Positions 1 to 8,643 are shown, numbered from the stretch's first letter. The stretch: 64,000 nucleotides of DNA from CAJCJE01 sp036494465 (GCA_036494465.1 DASXOJ010000147.1:1-64000), one strand, 5' to 3'. Notes: generated by a model from the letters alone, not told the origin. A program made the numbers and translations.

Positions 1-425
1 GCGCCGGCCAGGCCGACCTTGGTGAACAGGAACGAGAACGTCGCCGACTGGGCCAGCACCCGAAGATCGCTGGCCAGCGCGAGCGCGGCGCCCATCCCGG
101 CGGCGATGCCGTTGACGGCCGCGATCACCGGCAGCGGGCATTCGCGCAGCGCGCGCACCACCGAACCGGTCGTCCTGGTGAACGTCATCAGCTCGGTCGA
201 GCTCAGGTGCTGGATCGCGTTGATGAGCTCCTCGACGTCGGCACCGGCGGAGAAGCCGAGTCCGCGACCGGTCAGCACCACGACTCGGGCTTCGCCCGGT
301 AGGTAGGTCAACACGTCGCGCAGGTCGGCGCAGGTGTCGACGGTGAGCGCGTTGAGCTTCTCCTGGCGGTTCAGGGTGATCGTGGCGACGCCGTCGGCGA
401 TGTCGAGGTCGAAGTGCTCGGCCAC
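1..425 (-). CDS. Enoyl-CoA hydratase/isomerase family protein (C-terminal part beyond the left edge)
   Basis: The 141 visible codons begin at a GTG (MAEHFDLDI...) and run off the window. The segment has the crotonase signature: a TITLNR strand near residue 15, an SAGADVEEL oxyanion-hole segment, and AAVNGIAAGMGAALALASD, the second oxyanion-hole glycine region. Crotonases hydrate or rearrange enoyl-CoA thioesters. The gene follows an aryl-CoA ligase on the same strand with about 10 bp between them, so both probably belong to one aromatic-acid degradation operon. The exact substrate cannot be read from a partial sequence. Confidence 0.9.
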   Translation of the reverse strand, partial: MAEHFDLDIADGVATITLNRQEKLNALTVDTCADLRDVLTYLPGEARVVVLTGRGLGFSAGADVEELINAIQHLSSTELMTFTRTTGSVVRALRECPLPVIAAVNGIAAGMGAALALASDLRVLAQSATFSFLFTKVGLAG

Positions 426-435
426 GAATGCTCTC

Positions 436-1896
436 CTAGGTTCTCAGGGCGCGCCGGTCGATCTTGCCGGACGCGGTCTTCGGCAGTTCCGGATGGAACC
501 GTACGTCCCTGGGGTACTTGTGCGGGGAGAGCCGGGTTTTCACGAAAGCCTGAAGTTCGGTCGCGGACACCGTCACGTCCGCCCGGAGCGTGACATGCGC
601 GCGGGGGAGGACGAGACCGTTCTCGGTGTAACCGACCACCGCGCATTCGAGCACATCGGGATGGCCGATCAGGCAGTGCTCGATCTCCCTCGGCGCCACC
701 CACACCCCGCCGACCTTCAGCAGATCGTCGGTGCGGCCCTGGTAGCGGAAGTAGCCGTCGGCGTCGCGGGTGAACAGGTCGCCGCTGCGCACCGTGTCGC
801 CGTCGAAGGTGCGCGCGGACTTCTCCGGGTCGCCGACGTAGCCGGTCGCGGTCGTCGGGCCGGTCACTTCGAGCACGCCGGTTTCGCCGTCGGGGAGCGG
901 CTTGCCGTCGTCGTCGATGATCCGCGCGGTGTAGCCGGGCACCACCTGGCCCGCGCTGCCCGCGCGCACCTGACCGGGCCGGTTGCTGATGTAGATGTGA
1001 TACGCCTCGGACGACCCGATCCCGTCCAGCACCGGGACGCCGAACCGCGCGTCCCACTTGGCCAGCAGCTCGGCCGGGAGCGCTTCGCCCGCCGACGTGA
1101 CCAGGCGCAGGCAGCTCAGGTCGTGCTCGCCGGGGTCGGCGATCATCGCGGACATCATGGTGGGCACGTTGACCAGGATGGTCGGCCGGTGTGCCGCGAT
1201 CAGCTCGAAGATCTTCTCGGGCGTGCTGCGCTCGGGGAACGCGATGCCGGTCGCGCCGACGCCGAACGGGAACAGCGCCGCCAGGTCGCGGGCGTAGCCG
1301 AAGAACAGCTTCGGCACGGGGAGCACCACGTCGTCCTGCTGGATGTCGAGCACGCCGCGCGCGTAGTTCTGGAAACTGTGCAGCGGGCTGGTTGCCGGGT
1401 GCGGGCATGCCTTGGGCGAGCCGGTGCTGCCGGTGGTGAACTTCCAGATGGTCACGTCGTCCGAGGTGGTCGGCGCGGCGTCGAGTTCGTCCGGCGCCCG
1501 CGCGAGCAGCTCGTCGAACGATGCGCCGACCACGAGCAGGTTCGTCGCGCCTGCTTCGCGCATCTTCGGTGCGGTGCTCTGGTCGGCGACCACGAGGGCC
1601 GCTTCGGTGTAGCCGAGGTAGTAGGCGAAATCCTTGGCGGGCAGGAACGTGTAGACCTCCGCGCTGACCGCGCCGATCTTCTGCACCGCGTACCAGGTGG
1701 CCACGAACTCGACGCCGTCGGCGAGCGCGAGCAGCACCCGGTCGCCGCGCCGGACGCCGCGCTCGATCAGCACGTTGCCGATCCGGTTCACCAACGTGGC
1801 GAGTTCGCCGTAGGTCACGCGCCTGGCGCCGCTGATCAGTGCGACGCGATCGGGCTCGTTCCGGTCGACGAAGTAGGACGCCACGTTGAACAGCAC
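436..1896 (-). CDS. Benzoate-CoA ligase family protein, likely 2-aminobenzoate (anthranilate)-CoA ligase
   Basis: ANL-superfamily adenylate-forming enzyme of 486 aa that activates an aromatic acid to its CoA thioester using ATP. Visible motifs are the P-loop-like TTGSTGSPKA at residues 154-163, IGSSEAYH near 303, and the C-terminal KTASGKIDR whose lysine (about K478) is the catalytic residue in the family. The GTG start has almost no separate ribosome site. The neighbours are tryptophan dioxygenase and kynureninase, which end in anthranilate. A ligase that turns anthranilate into anthraniloyl-CoA fits this context better than benzoate, but substrate choice is inferred, not seen. Confidence 0.85.
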   Translation of the reverse strand: MLFNVASYFVDRNEPDRVALISGARRVTYGELATLVNRIGNVLIERGVRRGDRVLLALADGVEFVATWYAVQKIGAVSAEVYTFLPAKDFAYYLGYTEAALVVADQSTAPKMREAGATNLLVVGASFDELLARAPDELDAAPTTSDDVTIWKFTTGSTGSPKACPHPATSPLHSFQNYARGVLDIQQDDVVLPVPKLFFGYARDLAALFPFGVGATGIAFPERSTPEKIFELIAAHRPTILVNVPTMMSAMIADPGEHDLSCLRLVTSAGEALPAELLAKWDARFGVPVLDGIGSSEAYHIYISNRPGQVRAGSAGQVVPGYTARIIDDDGKPLPDGETGVLEVTGPTTATGYVGDPEKSARTFDGDTVRSGDLFTRDADGYFRYQGRTDDLLKVGGVWVAPREIEHCLIGHPDVLECAVVGYTENGLVLPRAHVTLRADVTVSATELQAFVKTRLSPHKYPRDVRFHPELPKTASGKIDRRALRT

Positions 1897-1942
1897 CTCG
1901 ATAGGTTACGGCGCAGTGGGCTGTGGTGTATAGAGTTAACCC
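1897..1942. promoter_or_regulatory. Divergent intergenic promoter region, CoA ligase / PaaX-type regulator
   Basis: Only 46 bp separate the GTG of the ligase and the ATG of the regulator, with no Shine-Dalgarno for either gene. A TAGAGT (1931-1936) lies 6 bp before the regulator's ATG and a TAACCT lies 6 bp before the ligase's GTG on the other strand, both of the TAnnnT type. This fits leaderless transcripts. GGTTA (1904-1908) and TAACC (1937-1941) form a spaced dyad that could be part of the regulator's operator. No good -35 element is visible. Confidence 0.4.
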
Positions 1943-2737
1943 ATGGTCGAGGACGGTGAGCTGACTCCGCAGGAGCTGGTGACCACCCTCGCCGGTGCCT
2001 ACATCGAGCCGCGCGAGACGCGGGAGGTGTGGTCCGGCGGGCTGGTCGCGCTGCTCGGCGAGCTCGGCTTCTCGCCCGGTGCGGCGCGCATCGCCCTCGC
2101 CAGGATGGTCCGCGGCGAGCTGCTCCGCCCGGCGAAGCGCGGCAGGCTGGTGCACTACACGCTCACGCCACGGATGATCGCGATCCTGGCCGACGGCGAC
2201 CGGCGCATCTTCTCGATCGGTGCGACGCAACCGAGCGAGCACTGGACCGTGCTGTGGCAGGCGATCCCGGACGAGAGCCGGGCCGCGCGGGAACGACTGG
2301 TGCGCAGGCTGCGGTTCCTCGGCTTCGGCTCGCTCCAGGACGGCACCTGGATCGCCCCGCACAACCGCGAACGGGCCGCGCTCGCTCTGCTCGACGAACT
2401 CGGCGTCACCCGGCACGCGGGCCTGATGCTCGGCAAGCCGTCGCTCGCGCATGGGCTGATCAGCCGGATCTGGGATCTGGACGCGCTCGCCAACCGCTAC
2501 CGCGCGTTCGTCGACCAGTTCGGTTCCGCGCCCGCGAAGACCGATCGTGAAGCCTGGCAACTGCGCACCCGCCTGGTGCACACGTTCCGCCAGTTCGCGT
2601 TCGTCGATCCTGAACTGCCCGACGACCTGATCGCCGCACCCGAGGATCGGTCGGCCGCCATCGACCTGTTCCACACCCGCTATCCCGCGCTCGCCCCCTC
2701 CGCCCAGCGCTATTTCGACGAGGTGACCACGACATGA
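1943..2737 (+). CDS. PaaX-family transcriptional regulator
   Basis: A 264-residue PaaX-type regulator with an N-terminal winged-helix segment (about residues 5-75), a central domain with the conserved HWTVLWQAIPDE stretch (about 99-110), and a C-terminal helical domain. PaaX represses phenylacetate degradation and is released by phenylacetyl-CoA, and relatives sense other aryl-CoAs. The TGA overlaps the start of the tryptophan dioxygenase (ATGA) and the aryl-CoA ligase diverges upstream. It is therefore probably the local regulator, responding perhaps to anthraniloyl-CoA. That ligand is an inference. Confidence 0.88.
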   Translation: MVEDGELTPQELVTTLAGAYIEPRETREVWSGGLVALLGELGFSPGAARIALARMVRGELLRPAKRGRLVHYTLTPRMIAILADGDRRIFSIGATQPSEHWTVLWQAIPDESRAARERLVRRLRFLGFGSLQDGTWIAPHNRERAALALLDELGVTRHAGLMLGKPSLAHGLISRIWDLDALANRYRAFVDQFGSAPAKTDREAWQLRTRLVHTFRQFAFVDPELPDDLIAAPEDRSAAIDLFHTRYPALAPSAQRYFDEVTTT

Positions 2738-3531
2738 CCGAGTCCCAGGGCGCGGAAGCGCTCAACTACGCCTCCTACCTGGCCTTGGACGAGGTGCTCG
2801 ACGCGCAGCGTCCGCGCTCGGCAGAGCACGACGAGATGCTGTTCATCGTCATCCACCAGGTCTACGAGCTGTGGTTCAAGCAGTTGCTGCACGAACTCGA
2901 CCACCTGCAAACCCGGTTGGACGCCGGGGAGACCACGCACGCGCTGCACACGTTGCGCCGCGCGTTGACGATCTTCAAGGTGGTGGTCGCCCAGATCGAC
3001 GTGCTGGAAACCATGACCCCGCGCCAGTTCGCCAGTTTCCGCGCGCGGCTGGACGCGTCGAGCGGGTTCCAGTCCGCGCAGTTCCGCCGGTTGGAGGCGC
3101 TGCTGGGCAGGCGCGACTCCCGTGTGCTCGCCTACTACCGCGAAGGCACCAAGGAGCGCGCGGCGATCAAGGAGCAACTGGGCAAGCCGTCGCTGTACGA
3201 CTCGTTCCTGCGCTACCTGGTCGCGCACGGCTACCAGATCCCCGCCGAGATCCTGGACCGCGACGTCACCCAACCCGCCGAACCGTCCAAGGACGTGCAG
3301 CAGGCGTTGCTCGCGGTCTACCACGACGACCAGGGGCCCGCGCAGGTCGCCGAGCGCATGGTCGACCTGGACGAGGGTTTGCAGGAATGGCGCTACCGGC
3401 ATGTGAAGATGGTCGAGCGAACCATCGGTGACAAGTCCGGCACCGGTGGCTCCTCCGGTGCGGCTTACCTGCGCGGCACCACGTTCACCCCGGTTTTCCC
3501 GGACCTCTGGGCAGTGCGGAGCGAGCTGTGA
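2734..3531 (+). CDS. kynA: Tryptophan 2,3-dioxygenase
   Basis: Heme enzyme of 265 aa that opens the indole ring of L-tryptophan with O2 to give N-formylkynurenine, the first step of the kynurenine pathway. The substrate-side histidine lies in FIVIHQVYELWFKQ (H41). The axial heme histidine is H223 in YRHVKMVERTIG, followed by the family's GTGGSSG loop. Length and motifs match bacterial TDO. The start overlaps the regulator's stop and the stop overlaps the kynureninase GTG, so the three genes form one tightly coupled operon. No kynurenine formamidase is present in the window. Confidence 0.97.
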   Translation: MTESQGAEALNYASYLALDEVLDAQRPRSAEHDEMLFIVIHQVYELWFKQLLHELDHLQTRLDAGETTHALHTLRRALTIFKVVVAQIDVLETMTPRQFASFRARLDASSGFQSAQFRRLEALLGRRDSRVLAYYREGTKERAAIKEQLGKPSLYDSFLRYLVAHGYQIPAEILDRDVTQPAEPSKDVQQALLAVYHDDQGPAQVAERMVDLDEGLQEWRYRHVKMVERTIGDKSGTGGSSGAAYLRGTTFTPVFPDLWAVRSEL

Positions 3532-4682
3532 ACGATCTGGCGCGGCATTACTCGCGGTTTCGGGTTGGCGAGCGGCTGCTGCTCACCGGGCATTCGCACC
3601 AGGCGTGGCCGGATGTCGCGCTCCAGGGCCAGATCGACGCGTTCCTGGACGCGGCCGAGGGAGTCGGCGCCAAGTGGGGCAAGGCGTTCGAGGTTGCCGA
3701 CCGGGTGCGGGACGGCTTTCGGGCGTTGCTCGGCGAACCCGGCGCGGACATCGCGCTCGGCCAGAACACGCACGAGCTCGTGCTGCGCTTTCTGTCCGCA
3801 TTGGACCTCCGGGCTCGACCGCGACTGATCACATCGGACGGTGAGTTCCACACACTGCGCAGGCAACTGGCCCGGTTGGGCGAAGTCGGCGTCGAACTCG
3901 TCGTCGTGCCAACCGATCCGGTGGAAACGCTGGCCGAGCGGATGGCCGCGCGGATCGACGAGCGCACGGCGGCCGTGCTGGTCTCGGCGGTGTTGTTCGG
4001 CACCTCCGCGATCGTGCCCGAGCTTGATCACCTCGCCGAGAACCGGCACCGTGCGGAGCTGCTGGTGGACGCGTACCACGCGATCGGCGCGATGCCGTTT
4101 GCCGCGCCCGATGCGGCGTGGGTCGTCGGCGGTGGGTACAAGTACCTGGAACTGGGTGAGGGCAACTGTTTCCTGCGGCTGCCAGCGCACGCGCAGGAAC
4201 TGCGGCCGGTGCTGACCGGCTGGTACGCGGAGTTCGGTGAGCTGGCCGTGCGCCGCGATCCGGGCGAGGTCGGCTACGCGACCGGCAGCATGCGGTTCGC
4301 GGGCGCCACCTACGACCCGACCAGCAACTACCGCGCCGCGCGGGTCTTCGACTTCTTCGCCGAGCACGGCCTGACCCCCGAATACCTGCGGGAGAGCTAC
4401 CTGCGGCAGACCACGCTGCTGGCCGAGGACTTCGACAAGCTGAACATCCCTGACGAGGTGGCCATCCGCGACCGAAGCAGGCCGCGCAGCGCCTTCGGCG
4501 GATTCCTCGCCATCCAGACCCCGCATGCCGCGCGCTGGCAGGAGAAGCTCGCCGAGCGCGGCGTCGACACCGACAGCCGGGGCAACAACCTGCGTTTCGG
4601 GCCTGCGCCCTACCTGCGCGACGACCAGTTGCACGCGGCCATGGCCGCCCTCGGCGAGATCGTCGCCGAAGGCGGCCACTGA
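3528..4682 (+). CDS. kynU: Kynureninase
   Basis: PLP-dependent aminotransferase-fold enzyme of 384 aa that cleaves kynurenine to anthranilate and alanine. VDAYHAIG near D181 and GGGYKYLELGEGNC carry the PLP-binding residues, with K205 as the Schiff-base lysine. The GTG start overlaps the stop of the dioxygenase (GTGA), which suggests translational coupling. Together with the dioxygenase it delivers anthranilate to the divergently encoded aryl-CoA ligase. The gene is intact and of normal length. Confidence 0.96.
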   Translation: MNDLARHYSRFRVGERLLLTGHSHQAWPDVALQGQIDAFLDAAEGVGAKWGKAFEVADRVRDGFRALLGEPGADIALGQNTHELVLRFLSALDLRARPRLITSDGEFHTLRRQLARLGEVGVELVVVPTDPVETLAERMAARIDERTAAVLVSAVLFGTSAIVPELDHLAENRHRAELLVDAYHAIGAMPFAAPDAAWVVGGGYKYLELGEGNCFLRLPAHAQELRPVLTGWYAEFGELAVRRDPGEVGYATGSMRFAGATYDPTSNYRAARVFDFFAEHGLTPEYLRESYLRQTTLLAEDFDKLNIPDEVAIRDRSRPRSAFGGFLAIQTPHAARWQEKLAERGVDTDSRGNNLRFGPAPYLRDDQLHAAMAALGEIVAEGGH

Positions 4683-4684
4683 CC

Positions 4685-5227
4685 TCAGCAGTCCGAAGTG
4701 GAACTGCTGTTGTTGATCTTCAGTGCGCCACCGGACGAGGTGGTGGAGTTCTGCACGCAGTAGCCCTTCGTCGACTGGAAGCCGACGTCGAACGGGCTGC
4801 CGCTGCCGCTCTGCGCGGTCACGTGGTTGAGCGTGACCGGGCCGGACGAGTTCGCGATGATCGCGGGTCGCGCGTCGTTCTTGCTGAACGCGACCGAGCT
4901 GTCGGTGAAGCCGACCCCGGTCACGTAGTGCAGGTAGAACCCGTAGGCGGGCCGGGTGCCGATGCTGTTCGGGTTGTAGTCGCCGTTGTCGCTTGGCACA
5001 CCGGTCGACATGGCGGCGTGGCCGCCCGGCAGCGTCAGGTGCACGTTGTCGAAGGTGATGTCGCTGATGTCGTGCCCGCTCTGGCCCCACAGCGTCGGCG
5101 AGTACGAACCGGCGTTGGTGCCGGTCACGTCCTCTTAGTGGATGTCGCTGATGCTGCCGACACCCGGCGAGTACGGCGAGCCAGGAGCGGTGCAGGGTGG
5201 AGCGGTTGAACTCTCCGCTGAGCACGA
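4685..5227 (-). pseudogene. Remnant of a secreted beta-helix (GH28-like) protein, with in-frame stop and missing N-terminus
   Basis: The last 147 codons (4685-5128) read as the end of a right-handed beta-helix enzyme of the polygalacturonase/pectate-lyase type: IT/IS-x-I-x-F strand repeats, Asn/Ser ladders, paired Cys, ending in TSDC. Directly upstream the same frame carries a TAA (SISDIH-stop-EDVTGT) at about 5136, where a tyrosine codon would fit. Further upstream, homologous-looking coding drifts into another frame and no signal peptide or catalytic Asp motif remains. The gene is therefore truncated at its 5' end as well as interrupted. The family call is tentative because only the C-terminus survives. 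Confidence 0.65.
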
Positions 5228-5267
5228 AACCAGTCTCCTCTCCAGAAGTTTGGCGCGAAACATAGGA

Positions 5268-5281
5268 TGTAAACGTTTACA
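5268..5281. promoter_or_regulatory. LacI-family-type operator palindrome
   Basis: TGTAAACGTTTACA is a perfect 14-bp palindrome with the central CG typical of LacI/GalR-family operators. It lies in the intergenic region between the broken beta-helix gene (minus strand) and the secreted peptidase (plus strand), so it could control either. A LacI-type regulator is encoded 2 kb away, but the better-placed site for that protein has a different sequence. Confidence 0.6.
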
Positions 5282-5411
5282 GTCTTAATCGGCAGGCAGG
5301 CTTACGATACCGCCGAATGGCCCATCGTCGGGGTTCCGCAAAAATCCCTACTTTTGGTGCTGGGAAGCTGGCAGACCGGTCTTTACGCTCTCCGCGGGAG
5401 GTGGCCGACAC

Positions 5412-7310
5412 ATGAGAGCTGGCCTGACTAAGCGGGGGCGTATCGGGTTATCCGTTGCCCTGTTAGGGGCAGTCGCCGCACTGGTGACCCCGTCCGTAGC
5501 GGCAGCCGCGACACCGGCACCGCTGTCCTCGGTGCGGAACAACCAGACGCAGGACGTCTATTCGTACGCCAACGCGATCCGCCAGTCGGTGTGGGTCGAC
5601 ACCGGGCTCACCGCGGCAGGCAAGCCCGGTGGTCACGTGCGCGTCGCGGCCGACATCATCCGGCCGAGCGAACTCGACCACAAGGCCAAGGTCCCGATCA
5701 TCATGGAGGCCAGCCCGTACTACGAGGCACTTGGCCGGGGCAACGAAGGCCAGATCAAGCAGTACGACGCGAACGGCAACATCGTCAGCTTCCCGCTGTT
5801 CTACGACAACTACTTCGTGCCGCGCGGCTACGCCGTCGTGCTCGTCGACCTGGCCGGAACCAACCGTTCGCAGGGTTGCGTGGACACCGGTGGCCCCTCC
5901 GACGTCACCTCGGCCACCTCGGTGATCAACTGGCTGAACGGCAAGGGCACCGCGTACACCAGCAAGACCGGCGCCACCACCGCAGGCGCCTACTGGTCCA
6001 ACGGCAGCGTCGGCATGATCGGCAAGTCCTGGGACGGCACGGTCGCCGAGGGCGCCGCGTCCACCGGGGTCAACGGGCTCAAGACGATCGTCGCCGAGTC
6101 CGCGATCAGCAGTTGGTACAACTACTTCCGGATGAACGGCTCGACGCTCGCCAGGGAAACCCCCGGCCAGCTGTCCACGTTCGTCGAGGACCAGAACGTG
6201 ATCGACGCGTGCGCGTCGGTCGCCGCCGACATCGACAAGGGCTCACCGGACAACGGCGACTTCACGCCGATGTACGCGGCGCGCGACTACGACGCCAGCG
6301 CGAACAAGGTCAAGGCGAGCGTGTGGCTCACGCACGGCGCCAACGACTACAACGTCTACACCGACGACTTCGGCCAGTGGTGGAACGCGCTGCCCGCGAC
6401 CGTGCACAAGCAGTTGTGGCTGTCCCAGACCGGGCACGTCGACCCGTTCGACTTCCGCCGCACCGCGTTCGTGAACGAGCTGCACAGCTGGTTCGACCAC
6501 TACCTGATGGGCCTGAACAACGGCGTGCAGTCCGGCCCGCAGGCGTCCATCGAGCGCAGCCCCGATCACTGGGTCGACTACCCGACCTGGCCGATCCCGG
6601 GCACTGTGCCGCTGACCATGCACCTCTCGCCGAGCAGCACCGAGGGCGTCGGCAGCCTCGGCCTGCTGCCTGCCATCCAGCCCTCGACCGCGTCGCTGAC
6701 CGACGATCCGAACAAGGACGACGACGACTGGTCGGCGAACCCGGCCCAGACCCAGTCCGACCGGATCATCTACTCGACCGGTCCGCTCAAACAGGCGGAA
6801 ACGGTGTCCGGCACGACCAAGGTCACGCTGACCGTGTCCTCCTCGATGCCGGCCGCGGAGCTGTCGGCGGTGCTGGTCGACTACGGCAGCACGACCATGC
6901 GCCACTACGACAACGACAACGGCGCCGAAGGCATCGTCACGCTGAACACGCGGTCCTGCTTCGGGGACAGCACGCCGCAGGATTCGTCCTGTTACCTCGA
7001 CACCGCGCCGGACACCGAAACCGTGAACTACGACGTGTTCCAGCGCGGCTGGGCGGACCTCGGCCACTACCAGAGCCTGACCAGTCAGCAGCAGTTGACG
7101 CCCGGCACTCCGTACACGATCACGTTCACCCTCAACACCACCGACCACACCATCCCGGCCGGGCACAGTCTCGCCCTGATCATCGGTGGCACGGATGGCG
7201 GACAGGGCATCGACAACCCGTTCGTCAACCCGCCGCCCGGCGCGGCGCCCACCCTGGGCGTGAACCTGAACAAGTCCTCGGTGAGCCTGCCCGTGTCCTT
7301 CTTCAAGTAG
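5412..7310 (+). CDS. Secreted CocE/NonD-type hydrolase, Xaa-Pro dipeptidyl-peptidase-like
   Basis: Exported alpha/beta hydrolase of 632 aa. A cationic, hydrophobic signal peptide ends around AAAA-TP (residues 1-34). The nucleophile lies in GKSWDG (S206), with D312 in THGANDYNV and H342 in SQTGHVDP completing the triad. Behind it (about residues 395-632) is the beta-jellyroll domain found in X-Pro dipeptidyl-peptidases and cocaine esterases. Family members remove X-Pro dipeptides or cleave esters. GGAGGT about 10 bp upstream supports the ATG. It is probably transcribed alone, under the palindrome at 5268. Confidence 0.9.
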   Translation: MRAGLTKRGRIGLSVALLGAVAALVTPSVAAAATPAPLSSVRNNQTQDVYSYANAIRQSVWVDTGLTAAGKPGGHVRVAADIIRPSELDHKAKVPIIMEASPYYEALGRGNEGQIKQYDANGNIVSFPLFYDNYFVPRGYAVVLVDLAGTNRSQGCVDTGGPSDVTSATSVINWLNGKGTAYTSKTGATTAGAYWSNGSVGMIGKSWDGTVAEGAASTGVNGLKTIVAESAISSWYNYFRMNGSTLARETPGQLSTFVEDQNVIDACASVAADIDKGSPDNGDFTPMYAARDYDASANKVKASVWLTHGANDYNVYTDDFGQWWNALPATVHKQLWLSQTGHVDPFDFRRTAFVNELHSWFDHYLMGLNNGVQSGPQASIERSPDHWVDYPTWPIPGTVPLTMHLSPSSTEGVGSLGLLPAIQPSTASLTDDPNKDDDDWSANPAQTQSDRIIYSTGPLKQAETVSGTTKVTLTVSSSMPAAELSAVLVDYGSTTMRHYDNDNGAEGIVTLNTRSCFGDSTPQDSSCYLDTAPDTETVNYDVFQRGWADLGHYQSLTSQQQLTPGTPYTITFTLNTTDHTIPAGHSLALIIGGTDGGQGIDNPFVNPPPGAAPTLGVNLNKSSVSLPVSFFK

Positions 7311-7342
7311 GAACTCCCCGCACGCGGAGCGTGCAATCGAGC

Positions 7343-7386
7343 ACTTCCGCCGGGTCGGCGACCCCGACTCCCGGCCCGGCGGAAGT
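7343..7386. terminator. Bidirectional stem-loop terminator
   Basis: ACTTCCGCCGGG (7343-7354) pairs perfectly with CCCGGCGGAAGT (7375-7386) across a 20-nt loop. It sits exactly between the convergent peptidase and LacI genes. There is no clear U-tract, as is common in actinomycete terminators. Confidence 0.8.
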
Positions 7387-7387
7387 A

Positions 7388-8401
7388 TCAGGCGGGCTGC
7401 GCGGTGCGCTGCGAGCTTTTCCGGACTCGCAGCGCGGCGGGTAGCACGATGCGCTGTGGCGGGAATTTCTCGCCGGTGATGCGGCGCAGCAACAGGTCGG
7501 CGGCGCGGCGGCCGATCTCGTAGGTGGGCTGTTCGATCAGGGTGATCGGGGGCGCGAGCCCGGCCCAGCTCATCTCGTCGAACCCGGCCAGCACGATGTC
7601 GTCCGGGAAGGTGACGCCGGTCTCGGCGAGCGCCTCCAGCGCGCCGACCATCATCAGGTTGTTGGTCACGAACAGCCCGTCCGGCGGTTTCGGCAGCGCC
7701 AGCAGCGCGCGGGTGGCCAGCCTGCCGCCCTCGACGCGGAAGTCCGCGCGGGCCACCAATGCCGGATCGAACGGGATCCCGGCGGTGCGCAGCGCGGCGC
7801 GGTAGCCGGCGAGCCGGTCGGAGGCGGTGGAGATCTCGGTGGGGCCGCTGATCACCCCGATCCGCCGGCAGCCTGCCGCGATCAGGTGGATGACCGCTTC
7901 CTTGGCGGCCTTCTGGTTGTTGACGGTGACGCTGTCCACCTCGACCGAACGGATCCGGCGGTCGATCACGACGACCGGGATGCCCAAGTCGATCAGCAGA
8001 TCAAGGCGCGTGTCCTTGGTCGAGGCGGGGGACAGGATCACCCCGGCCATCCGCTCGGCCGCCGTCACTTCCAGATAGCGGCGCTCCTTGGCGAGGTCCT
8101 CGTCCGCGTTGGCCAGCACGACCGAATAGTCGCGTTCGCTCGCCGCGTCCTCGACGCCGCGCACCAGCGCGGTGAAGAACGGGTTCTGGATGTCGGAGAT
8201 GATCAACCCGAGCACCTTGGTCGCCTGGGTGCGCAGCGACCGCGCCTGGCTGTTCGGCCGGTAGCCGAGTGTCTCCGCCGCTTTGATCACCCGGTCGTGC
8301 AACGCCTGCGCGACCCGGTGATCGCCGTTGAGCACTCGCGAGACGGTCGCCGGTGAGACTTCGGCGAGCGCGGCCACATCCCGAATCGTTACATGTGCCA
8401 T
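7388..8401 (-). CDS. LacI-family transcriptional regulator of the sugar operon
   Basis: A 337-residue LacI/GalR repressor. The N-terminus (MAHVTIRDVAALAEVSPATV) is the canonical helix-turn-helix plus hinge helix, followed by a periplasmic-binding-protein-like sensor domain (residues about 60-330). I chose the ATG at 8401, where family homology begins and a GAGAAGG lies upstream. An in-frame start 54 bp earlier would add an unrelated tail. It diverges from the isomerase operon and most likely binds the palindrome at 8594-8609. The effector is probably the imported sugar or its ketose. Confidence 0.93.
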   Translation of the reverse strand: MAHVTIRDVAALAEVSPATVSRVLNGDHRVAQALHDRVIKAAETLGYRPNSQARSLRTQATKVLGLIISDIQNPFFTALVRGVEDAASERDYSVVLANADEDLAKERRYLEVTAAERMAGVILSPASTKDTRLDLLIDLGIPVVVIDRRIRSVEVDSVTVNNQKAAKEAVIHLIAAGCRRIGVISGPTEISTASDRLAGYRAALRTAGIPFDPALVARADFRVEGGRLATRALLALPKPPDGLFVTNNLMMVGALEALAETGVTFPDDIVLAGFDEMSWAGLAPPITLIEQPTYEIGRRAADLLLRRITGEKFPPQRIVLPAALRVRKSSQRTAQPA

Positions 8402-8561
8402 TGCTTGTTGTGCTACCTTCTCCCGTTCCTGTGCCGTCCACTCTGGCCGCTGCACCGGCCTGCTGTCGAGTCCGGCGGATGGGAAATATTTCTGGTAACG
8501 GTTTCTCCAAGATCGATTCTGGGCCGTTCGGGTGCTCCGGGTTAGCGCTGCGTAGCGGGGA

Positions 8562-8609
8562 TTGACACCGTGCGACCTCGCCCCTACATTGCTGAGAAAT
8601 CGATTTCTC
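8562..8609 (+). promoter_or_regulatory. Promoter and overlapping LacI-type operator of the isomerase operon
   Basis: TTGACA (8562-8567), a 17-bp spacer and TACATT (8585-8590) form a near-ideal housekeeping promoter. The predicted start site (about 8597) falls inside GAGAAATCGATTTCTC (8594-8609), a perfect 16-bp palindrome with a central CG. A repressor bound there would block initiation, a classical LacI arrangement. The GGGGAGGA ribosome site and GTG start follow at 8631-8646. Confidence 0.8.
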
Positions 8610-8643
8610 GAAACACGGATTTAACGGCCTGGGGAGGACTTCC

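Noticed and set aside
371..2674. A very long open frame antisense to the CoA ligase and running into the PaaX gene
   Set aside because: Arg/Gly-rich translation with no family motif. It is a by-product of high GC, while the other frames encode recognisable proteins.
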